The notes under the pieces are model-generated. The model saw nothing but the letters and a program-made list of their open reading frames with translations, was not told the origin of the DNA and did not search any database. The translations under genes and the position numbers were made by a program. From positions 1-22,500 of the forward strand of contig CAYNNQ010000038.1 in the NCBI GenBank assembly GCA_964398785.1: a stretch of DNA of 22,500 nucleotides, read 5' to 3'. Positions 1-6,325 of this stretch are shown here, one piece after another. The stretch comes from CAYNNQ01 sp964398785. GTDB lineage: Bacteria > Desulfobacterota > Desulfovibrionia > Desulfovibrionales > Desulfonatronovibrionaceae. The first letter of the stretch is position 1. Every line of letters begins with the position of its first letter.

Positions 1-75
1 AACTATATGATTTCACTTAAAACTTTCAACTTAAAACTTAACACTGCCTGCAAAATATATTTTTTGCAGGCGCTT
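1..75 (+). repeat. Family 2 element, copy U1 (left end outside window)
   Basis: The stretch TTAAAACTTAACACT followed by a palindrome at 46-71 (GCCTGCAAAA, TATATT, TTTTGCAGGC) matches the right half of the family 2 units near 10.6, 12.6, 18.5 and 19.1 kb. The palindrome ends nine bases from the stop of the CGGC gene. It has no U-run after the stem on either strand, so I do not call it a terminator. The left end of the unit lies before base 1. Confidence 0.7.
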
Positions 76-79
76 CTTA

Positions 80-442
80 TCAGGCAAAAATATCACTCGG
101 GAGATATGGATGGGTACCTTCTATGACATCGATCCCGGATTTGGCCCGGATCTTTTGCACCAATACATCCTTGTGCGGGCAATGATCCACAATGCACGGA
201 GCAATATGTATTTTGGTCGGTTTTTCCTGCATGGGGGCATTCCACAACTTTACCTGGGCCAGACGGGTAACAATGGCCGAACCGGGGCAATCCCCGCAAT
301 TCAAAAGCCCCATAAGTTCAGCATCATCTCCGTATTCCTCGAATTTTCCCTGACGGCGATTAAATCCCACCAAGCACCTTGAACAACCAATACACACATC
401 GTCCATCACTTTTTTGCAGCCGACAATCAGAATTTTTTCCAT
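80..442 (-). CDS. CGGC-domain putative metal-binding protein
   Basis: Small cysteine-rich protein of 120 residues. It begins EKILIVGC after the start Met and has cysteines at 9, 17, 20, 23, 49, 52, 83 and 88, including CIGCSRC (17-23) and NCGDCPG (48-54). These match the CGGC domain, thought to bind metal; no reaction is established for the family. I start it at 442, where AAGGAGG lies just upstream (about 446-454). The open frame continues 49 residues further upstream, but that part translates mobile-element DNA and is arginine/lysine-rich nonsense. The gene follows the NFACT gene on the same strand; without the inserted element the gap would be roughly 50 bases, so it was probably the last gene of the dksA-NFACT run. 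Family fairly sure; function unknown. Confidence 0.8.
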   Translation of the reverse strand: MEKILIVGCKKVMDDVCIGCSRCLVGFNRRQGKFEEYGDDAELMGLLNCGDCPGSAIVTRLAQVKLWNAPMQEKPTKIHIAPCIVDHCPHKDVLVQKIRAKSGIDVIEGTHPYLPSDIFA

Positions 443-492
443 TATTTCCTCCTTGATTTGCCTCCCTCCCGTAGAGACCAACAAAATTTTTC

Positions 493-792
493 GGCTCTCC
501 GACACAGCGTATGGATTTTTTATATTTCTTCGCCTGATCCTTTTGGATGCTTTTAACAAGAGGCTCGCATGTTTTCTTGGCTCCGCCAAAAGGGGGAAAC
601 CGGACCGGAAAGCACATCCAAATATAGACTGACAAAAATATCATTTGAATTCTGCAAAATATCTTACCCGCCGAAATAAGAGTCCGGAGGGGGCAAGCAT
701 CCCCCTTTGGCGGAGCTTAGAAAACACCGGGCCGGAAGTTTGGCATCCAAAAGGGTCAGGCGAGGAAAATCCACATTAAGCGTCGAGAACCC
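493..792. mobile_element. Family 1 MITE-like element, copy A
   Basis: Imperfect inverted repeat of about 300 bp. The left arm starts GGCTCTCCGACACAGCG; the reverse complement of the right end starts GGGTTCTCGACG. Both arms carry the same ordered landmarks: TGGATTTT, CGCCTGA, CTTTTGGATGC, TTTTCT and CCGCCAAA. The flanks are AAATTTTTC (484-492) and AAATTTTC (793-800), a target duplication differing by one T. The right flank overlaps the stop codon of the NFACT gene. No open frame resembling a transposase is present, so it must be mobilised in trans if at all. Confidence 0.8.
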
Positions 793-798
793 AAATTT

Positions 799-2286
799 TC
801 AAGCAATTTTAAGACGACTTTCCAGATCAGAGGGAATAGTGGCTAATATAGTTTCCCTTATACTGTCCACAACCACTTCCCCTAAAGCGGCCCCTTTTAT
901 CTTCCGCACATCCCGAACCACCGCACAGGTCACTTCCGCTCGGTCCGCGTGTTTCTGATAGCTGGCCAGTCCGGCAAGGGCGGCAGCCTGGTGCAATGTC
1001 CTTTCCGGGACCCCCTGATGCGGATGATCCCTTTTGAGCACTACATGTGCTCCGGGGCCATCCCGGACATGGAACCACAGATCAAAGGGATTGGCTGCGC
1101 GGGAAAGTAGCTCGTGATTGGCCCGGTTATTTTTCCCCCGTAAAAGCAGGAAACCGTCATCCGAGGTAAAAACATGCACGGCCAGATTGCGGTATTTGCG
1201 GGGCAGAGTATCGTAGCCAGCGACTTTTTGCCTCTTATTACTTTTTTGCCTAGGTTGGGTATAATCTGCATCCTCTAACCGTTTCTGGAGCATACTCCGT
1301 CTGGAAGACACAAAATCCAGCCCCCGCCTTCCCTTGCGCTCCCGCTCGAACATGTATTCCATATTCTCCCGGACAGTCAGCCGGGCATTCAATCCCAGAA
1401 CTGTCCATTGACCGCTTTCATCCCAAAGTCCCACTTCTTCTCTCTTCTCGTTTTTGGGCAACTGGAAAAGATTGTTCTGTATAAGGCGGGCCTTTTCTCC
1501 TTCTTGTACCATCTCTTGCAGGCGTTTTTCATCCTCTTCCAACTTTTGCATATTGCGTACAAGCTTTTTCCGCTGCCTGCTGGCCTCCTTGTCCGCCTCC
1601 GGATCCGCACTGCGCGCAAAATCAATATGCGGAGCCCCGGAAGCTTCTGCAGCCTGCAAGGCACTGGAAAATTCCTGCAAGCTAGAACTTATGGATGGTC
1701 GCCAGGGAAGGAGTTCTTCCTTTTCCCCCCGCAGGGAGCAATAAAACCCTTCCGGTTGACCGGAGAGCATTAGTGCATAAAGATTTTCCGCCTCAGGGTA
1801 GGTACGGTTTTGCAGCTCCTTGCGCAAAGGAGGGGACAGTTGCGGATACCGTCTCCAGATCTCATCCTCGCTGAAAACGCGAGGTAGTTCTGGCCACTCC
1901 ACTCCCCTGGCGAAATCTTCATCGAGTTGACTTTGCATACAAACTCCTTGGCAAAGATCCAGAACCAGATACTCCCTAGGGTAACCGCTTAGTTCAAACG
2001 CTCCCTTCCTTTCCGGCCAAGCGGATCTGACCTCCTTGATCCTTCTACCGCAAGCCCTCTTGCGCAGCTGCATGACCGACCCCGGTGGGACCCGCGGATT
2101 TTCCGGTTTTTCCCGGGAAAGCAAAAAAAATCCTCCCCGAGGGGAGGATTTCCAAATAACATAACCGGCTTTGCCCAAATCCAGGGTCCAACATTTATAT
2201 TCCGGGGTAAAAATTTTCTGCAGCCTTAGCCCAATGGCTTTGTCCCGCAATTCTTGCAGGGCAAAGCGGAAAAAATTGGCCTCCAT
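799..2286 (-). CDS. NFACT-family RNA-binding protein (RqcH/Fbp-like)
   Basis: 495 residues. The order is an N-terminal NFACT-N-like domain (about 1-210), a charged coiled coil (about 232-270, rich in K, E, Q and R), and a C-terminal NFACT-R domain (about 366-475). The last has the family signature DLWFHVRDGPGAHVVLK (402-418) and GEVVVDSIRET (469-479). NFACT proteins such as bacterial RqcH bind peptidyl-tRNA on stalled 50S subunits and add C-terminal tails in ribosome quality control; older annotations call them fibronectin-binding proteins. It is a little shorter than the usual 560-590 residues, so activity should not be assumed. ATG lies 9 bases after the dksA stop, and the likely ribosome site GGGGGA lies within the end of dksA, implying coupled translation. 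Family sure; tailing activity inferred. Confidence 0.88.
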   Translation of the reverse strand: MEANFFRFALQELRDKAIGLRLQKIFTPEYKCWTLDLGKAGYVIWKSSPRGGFFLLSREKPENPRVPPGSVMQLRKRACGRRIKEVRSAWPERKGAFELSGYPREYLVLDLCQGVCMQSQLDEDFARGVEWPELPRVFSEDEIWRRYPQLSPPLRKELQNRTYPEAENLYALMLSGQPEGFYCSLRGEKEELLPWRPSISSSLQEFSSALQAAEASGAPHIDFARSADPEADKEASRQRKKLVRNMQKLEEDEKRLQEMVQEGEKARLIQNNLFQLPKNEKREEVGLWDESGQWTVLGLNARLTVRENMEYMFERERKGRRGLDFVSSRRSMLQKRLEDADYTQPRQKSNKRQKVAGYDTLPRKYRNLAVHVFTSDDGFLLLRGKNNRANHELLSRAANPFDLWFHVRDGPGAHVVLKRDHPHQGVPERTLHQAAALAGLASYQKHADRAEVTCAVVRDVRKIKGAALGEVVVDSIRETILATIPSDLESRLKIA

Positions 2287-2295
2287 ATATAGACT

Positions 2296-2658
2296 TTAAT
2301 CCCCCAGCACAGTTTCCTGTTCTTCCTGTTTACTTTTGCAGTTAATACACAACGTGGTTACCGGCCTGGCCTCCAAACGGGCACGGCCTATTTCTTCGCC
2401 GCATTCCTCACAGATACCGAACGACCCTTCCTCAATCCTTTCCAGCGCTTCATCTATTTTGTGTACCAGCTTGCGGTCCCGATCACGCAGGCGCAAGGTA
2501 AATGCCCGATCAGACTCCGCCGAAGCCCTGTCGGCCGGGTCGGCGTGGACAATACGTTCTTCGGTCATATCCTCCAGGGTGTCTTCTCCCTTCTGCAGGA
2601 TCTCTTCACGACTCTTCATCAATTTTTCCCGAAAAAATTCAAGATCTTCAGGCTTCAT
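2296..2658 (-). CDS. dksA: DksA-type RNA polymerase-binding transcription factor
   Basis: 120 residues. The N-terminal two thirds is a helical hairpin whose tip carries DPADRA (40-45), the acidic tip motif that in DksA reaches into the RNA polymerase secondary channel. A C4 zinc finger follows: C83-x2-C86-x17-C104-x2-C107 (CEECGEE, then CINC). Known DksA proteins work with ppGpp to alter initiation at rRNA and amino-acid promoters. It is shorter than E. coli DksA (151 residues), as many deltaproteobacterial forms are. The start has GGAGGG about 7 bases upstream. It is first in the dksA-NFACT-CGGC run, linking stringent control and ribosome rescue in one transcript. The short TraR-like alternative is less likely because the coiled-coil tip motif is intact. 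Confidence 0.9.
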   Translation of the reverse strand: MKPEDLEFFREKLMKSREEILQKGEDTLEDMTEERIVHADPADRASAESDRAFTLRLRDRDRKLVHKIDEALERIEEGSFGICEECGEEIGRARLEARPVTTLCINCKSKQEEQETVLGD

Positions 2659-2758
2659 TATTTGCCCTCCATATTATCTTTTGTATTAGCGCCCTTACCC
2701 AACAATTGCCATTTTGTAAAGGAAAATTGTTATATAGTCCGAAAAGCCGATATTTTTC

Positions 2759-2787
2759 TTGACACTTAAGCCGTGCTTGATTATCAA
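2759..2787 (+). promoter_or_regulatory. Sigma-70-type promoter of the tRNA operon
   Basis: TTGACA (2759-2764), a 17-base spacer, then TATCAA (2782-2787). The first tRNA begins 15 bases past the -10 box, as expected for a short tRNA leader. Confidence 0.65.
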
Positions 2788-2802
2788 ATCGACTTCCTTG
2801 AT

Positions 2803-2877
<75 letters not shown>

Positions 2878-2884
2878 TAGATCA

Positions 2885-2959
<75 letters not shown>

Positions 2960-2971
2960 GTTGAACAATAA

Positions 2972-3046
<75 letters not shown>

Positions 3047-3053
3047 GATTTCC

Positions 3054-3078
3054 AGCCCGCTGCACGGCGGGCTTTTTT
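3054..3078 (+). terminator. Rho-independent terminator of the tRNA operon
   Basis: Stem AGCCCGC / GCGGGCT with loop TGCACG, followed directly by a T-run to 3078. It begins 8 bases after the last tRNA. Confidence 0.9.
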
Positions 3079-3159
3079 ATGGCCCAACCACACCTTGACC
3101 TTCGGGAAAATCCGGATTAACCACCTCTTTTTTCCCTTTTACATACTAAAAACCATACT

Positions 3160-3918
3160 ATGATAGCTTACCAAGACATAAAAAAAATGAACAGAGATAC
3201 TTTGCAGAATTTGCTGACCCAAGCCAGGGAAAAATTCGAAGTGGAATTCGAGCCGGTCACTATAAATGACACTACCCTGGATGTGTTGCAGATCAAAAAC
3301 CTAGACGAATATATTGATGAGTTGGCCACTAAAAGCAGTGCGCAGAAGACCCCCATCCAGCTCCCTTTCTGGGCCAAAATATGGCCCGCTTCAATCATGC
3401 TGAGCTACAATCTGAAACACCTGCCTGCACCGAATGGCGAAGAAACACTGCTGGAACTAGGGGCTGGCGTGGGGGTATGCGGGCTTTACGCCGCCTGTCT
3501 CGGATTTTCCGCTATTATTACCGACAACGACCCGGAGGCTTTGCTCTTTGCCCGAATAAACGCACTGCAAAACGGCCTGGGGGACAAGGTGGAGGTACTC
3601 CATTTGGATATGGCCGGACAATCCGGGCTGAATCGGGGAACGGACTATATTCTGGGCTCGGAGATCCTGTATGTAGAAGATTTGAACCGGCCGCTGATTA
3701 AATTTTTAACCAAACATCTCAATCCAGGCGGAGAAGTACTTTTGGGATGCGAATATAAACGCCATTCCCGAAAATTCTTCAAACTAGCCGCGGAAAAATT
3801 CCATATCCGGGAAAAGACTATCGGATACAAGGAGAGGAAAACCGGGGAAGGCGAAAAGCAGGAAAAGTTTTTGTGCAAGATATACAGCCTGAAGCGAAAA
3901 AAAGATGATCAGGATTGA
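3160..3918 (+). CDS. Class I SAM methyltransferase, METTL/ETFB-lysine type
   Basis: 252 residues. The SAM-binding motif is LLELGAGVGVCGLY (97-110), the acidic ribose-binding residue lies in TDND (121-124), and GSEILYVE (166-173) corresponds to the D/E-x-x-Y motif of the seven-beta-strand protein lysine methyltransferases. LPFWAKIWPAS (68-78) is the typical entry region of that group (ETFB-KMT, METTL21-like). The substrate is probably a protein lysine; which protein cannot be read. There is no convincing ribosome site at 3160, and ATG at 3187 is an alternative. It overlaps the YcaO-like gene by 14 bases, so the two are translationally coupled and probably act in one process. Fold sure, substrate unknown. 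Confidence 0.82.
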   Translation: MIAYQDIKKMNRDTLQNLLTQAREKFEVEFEPVTINDTTLDVLQIKNLDEYIDELATKSSAQKTPIQLPFWAKIWPASIMLSYNLKHLPAPNGEETLLELGAGVGVCGLYAACLGFSAIITDNDPEALLFARINALQNGLGDKVEVLHLDMAGQSGLNRGTDYILGSEILYVEDLNRPLIKFLTKHLNPGGEVLLGCEYKRHSRKFFKLAAEKFHIREKTIGYKERKTGEGEKQEKFLCKIYSLKRKKDDQD

Positions 3919-5635
3919 GTCCTCGCTAAAAAAATATACCCGGGACCAGGACAAGGCCCTGGCGCCGGAAGAGACGGTCTCAAAGGCCCATGCGGCCCTG
4001 CAAGACTCCGGATGTAGAGTTTTGGAAAAACTAATCCGTGTGGATGCCGACAGACTGGGCATTCCCGTATACATGAGCGTTTGCACGGATGAGGCGGCCA
4101 GAATAATGCCCACCGCCAAACAGATGGGCAAGGGCTCATCCCCGAAACAGGCCCAGGCTTCGGCCTTGATGGAGCTTGTGGAACGCTACAGTTTTTTCCG
4201 GTTTTGGGAGAAAACAGACTCCCCCCTTAGCTGGTCGGAAGCAAAGAGTAGGTTCAAGGAAAAATTGCTCCCCGTGCAAAGGATTATAAAATCCACAGGG
4301 GAAGATATCCGTGAAGAGGAAGCCATGGCTTTATTGGATCTTGCTTCCTGGAAATTTTCCCCATGTACGGATCTGACCACAGAAAACGAATATTACGTCC
4401 CAGCGGATTGGTTCCGCATGCTAAACGAATTCAACGGCAGTTCAGCCGGGAACACGGCAATGGAGTCCATCCTCCAGGGGGCCTGCGAACTAGTGGAACG
4501 TCACGTCTGCGCCCAAATATCCCGGGAAAGGTCGGTCACGCCCACCATCCACCCCGAGAGCTTGGATGGCGATGAATTACAAGATCTGTACCATCGATTT
4601 ACCCAAAATGGGATAAAACTCCTTTTAAAGGATTTTTCCCTGGGACTTTCTATACCCACAGTGGCAGCAATTGCCTACGATCCGGAAACATATCCCCATA
4701 AAAGCGAAATCGTTTTCACCGCAGGCACGGCCACTTCTCCGCAAAAAGCGGCGCTGCGCGCCCTTACGGAAACAGCCCAACTCGCCGGTGACTTCCAGTC
4801 CGAAAAAATCTATGAACCATCCGCATTACCCAAACTCAAATCCCTCCAGGCAATGGACTGGCTCCAAGCGGGAGAAACAGTGGATTTGAGCAGTCTTCCG
4901 GACATTTCCGATCCGGATATGGGCACGGAACTTTATAGCCTGAGCAGGGCCCTGGAAAAGAGCGGATACCTGTTACACACCCTGGATATTACCTGTCCGG
5001 ATCTCCGGATTCCAGCCCACTACAGCTTTGTTCCCGGTTTTTCCTTCCGGGAGCGTAGCCCTTCTGCCAGTATGGGTATGTTCATAGGCAAAAAAATTGT
5101 ACAGAGCTTTCCCCTCCAGGAGGCGGGGAAAAAACTGGACCAATTGGCCCGGATTCGTCCCGGAGCACATTATTTACCTTTCCAATACGGATTGCTTGCG
5201 CTCCAGGCCAATCAGCCGGAGCAGGCAAAAAAATATTTCCAAAAGGCTTGCGCTCTACAAAAGTCCCCCCAAGAACAAGCTTTGGCCTTTTTCTATTGCG
5301 GGTACGCTCTGAGTTTGCAGGAAAATTGGACTGAAACCAAAGGCTGGCTGCAAAAGGCCGTGGCTCTGGACGACGAGGTCCAAGAATATCATAACCTACT
5401 GGGAGTAGCCCTGTTCAAGGAAAAGCGTTTTTCCCAGGCAGCCCGATCCTTTCGAAAAGCATTGAGTCTGGACAGCGCTTCGGCTATGGACATGGCCAAT
5501 CTGGGACTCTGTTACAAGGTAATGGGTTACCCGGAAGAAGCTATGCCCTTGCTCTCTCAGGCCGTGGAGATAGACCGGGGACTTGAGTTTGCCTACCGGG
5601 AACTCCTGGAACTACTATCCGCAGACGACACCTAG
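3905..5635 (+). CDS. YcaO-domain protein with C-terminal TPR repeats
   Basis: 576 residues. The N-terminal YcaO domain (about 50-400) shows the family's repeated ATP/Mg-binding segments SALMELVERY (86-95) and ILQGACELVERH (189-200), then GTATSPQKAALRALTETA (274-291), and near its end RIPAHYSFVPG (369-379). YcaO enzymes activate amide backbones with ATP to make azolines or thioamides. E. coli YcaO, which also has a C-terminal helical repeat domain, promotes RimO methylthiolation of ribosomal protein S12. Residues about 415-570 form four or so TPR-like helical pairs (for example EQAKKYFQKACAL and SQAARSFRKALSL). It overlaps the methyltransferase and ends about 190 bases before dsrC. No peptide substrate gene is visible, so a bacteriocin role is unsupported. 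Confidence 0.88.
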   Translation: MIRIESSLKKYTRDQDKALAPEETVSKAHAALQDSGCRVLEKLIRVDADRLGIPVYMSVCTDEAARIMPTAKQMGKGSSPKQAQASALMELVERYSFFRFWEKTDSPLSWSEAKSRFKEKLLPVQRIIKSTGEDIREEEAMALLDLASWKFSPCTDLTTENEYYVPADWFRMLNEFNGSSAGNTAMESILQGACELVERHVCAQISRERSVTPTIHPESLDGDELQDLYHRFTQNGIKLLLKDFSLGLSIPTVAAIAYDPETYPHKSEIVFTAGTATSPQKAALRALTETAQLAGDFQSEKIYEPSALPKLKSLQAMDWLQAGETVDLSSLPDISDPDMGTELYSLSRALEKSGYLLHTLDITCPDLRIPAHYSFVPGFSFRERSPSASMGMFIGKKIVQSFPLQEAGKKLDQLARIRPGAHYLPFQYGLLALQANQPEQAKKYFQKACALQKSPQEQALAFFYCGYALSLQENWTETKGWLQKAVALDDEVQEYHNLLGVALFKEKRFSQAARSFRKALSLDSASAMDMANLGLCYKVMGYPEEAMPLLSQAVEIDRGLEFAYRELLELLSADDT

Positions 5636-5653
5636 CTTTTTGAGTAAAAGGGA

Positions 5654-5681
5654 TTGACAACCTTCCATTCTGGCGTATAGA
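5654..5681 (+). promoter_or_regulatory. Likely dsrC promoter with a leader of about 140 bases
   Basis: TTGACA (5654-5659), 16-base spacer, TATAGA (5676-5681). The leader to the ATG at 5829 contains GCTTGAG (5697-5703) and its complement CTCAAGC (5751-5757), which can pair. Confidence 0.55.
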
Positions 5682-5828
5682 GACATTAAGAGGATTGCTT
5701 GAGACGAAAATAACAAGGTTAAAATCTGGCTACTTAAAACCGTTGGAATGCTCAAGCACAGAGGTTGTTCATTATAGGCGATTGGATTCATTTAATCCTT
5801 ACAAACTATTTTTAAGGAGGTAGTTAAT

Positions 5829-6149
5829 ATGGCCGAAAGAGTGGAATTTAAAGGGAAACAGTTTGACGTAGACGAAGACGGTTTCCTTCAAAAGTTTGAG
5901 CAGTGGAGCCCGGAGTGGGTTGATTATGTAAAGGAATCTGAAGGCATTTCGGAAATTACTGAGGAGCATCAGAAAGTGATAGATTTCCTTCAGGACTACT
6001 ACCAGAAAAACGGAATTGCTCCCATGGTCCGCATCCTTTCCAAGGTAACCGGCTTCAAGCTGAAGTACATCTATGAACTATTTCCTTCCGGACCCGGCAA
6101 GGGAGCCTGCAAGATGGCTGGGTTGCCCAAGCCCACAGGTTGTGTATAA
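5829..6149 (+). CDS. dsrC: DsrC, sulfur-trafficking partner of dissimilatory sulfite reductase
   Basis: 106 residues. The C-terminal arm reads GACKMAGLPKPTGCV, with Cys94 and the penultimate Cys105. These are the two cysteines that form the DsrC trisulfide, which carries sulfur from sulfite reductase (DsrAB) to the membrane DsrMKJOP complex. Both are present, so this is a true DsrC rather than a one-cysteine TusE-like or regulatory relative. It is cytoplasmic. AAGGAGG stands about 8 bases before the start, and the gene has its own promoter and terminator. This fits the known abundance of DsrC in sulfate reducers and its usual location away from dsrAB. Confidence 0.96.
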   Translation: MAERVEFKGKQFDVDEDGFLQKFEQWSPEWVDYVKESEGISEITEEHQKVIDFLQDYYQKNGIAPMVRILSKVTGFKLKYIYELFPSGPGKGACKMAGLPKPTGCV

Positions 6150-6175
6150 GTTCCGCGATCAACTATTAATTTCCA

Positions 6176-6206
6176 AAGCGGGCCACTTCGAGGCCCGCTT
6201 TTTTTT
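6176..6206 (+). terminator. Rho-independent terminator of dsrC
   Basis: Stem AAGCGGGCC / GGCCCGCTT with loop ACTTCGA, followed by a run of T to 6206. Family 1 copy B begins at the next base. Confidence 0.92.
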
Positions 6207-6320
6207 GGTTATCCAACTCAGCGTGTGGATTTTTATATTTTCTCCTCCTGATCTTTTTGGATGCTTTTAACGAGTGGCCCGGGCGTTTTTTGTTGTCATG
6301 GAGGGCCCCAAGCTTGGCGG
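6207..6320. mobile_element. Family 1 MITE-like element, truncated copy B
   Basis: The left arm is recognisable (GTGTGGATTTTTATATTT, CTCCTCCTGATCTTTTTGG, ATGCTTTTAACGAG). Its outer end GGTTATCCAACTCAGCG matches GGCTCTTCGACACAGCG at 11 of 17 positions. The right arm is reduced to a short GC-rich remnant ending near GGCGG (6317-6320), just before the stop of the next gene. No target duplication is visible. The right limit is approximate. Confidence 0.6.
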
Positions 6321-6325
6321 AAGGC

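Noticed and set aside
46..71. Family 2 palindromes as transcription terminators
   Set aside because: The A/T tracts are part of the stem and loop, no U-run follows on either strand, and true terminators with GC stems are present nearby for several operons.
3905..5635. YcaO gene as part of a thiazole/oxazole-modified microcin cluster
   Set aside because: No precursor peptide, dehydrogenase, leader-binding protein or exporter is adjacent; the TPR tail matches the housekeeping YcaO type better.
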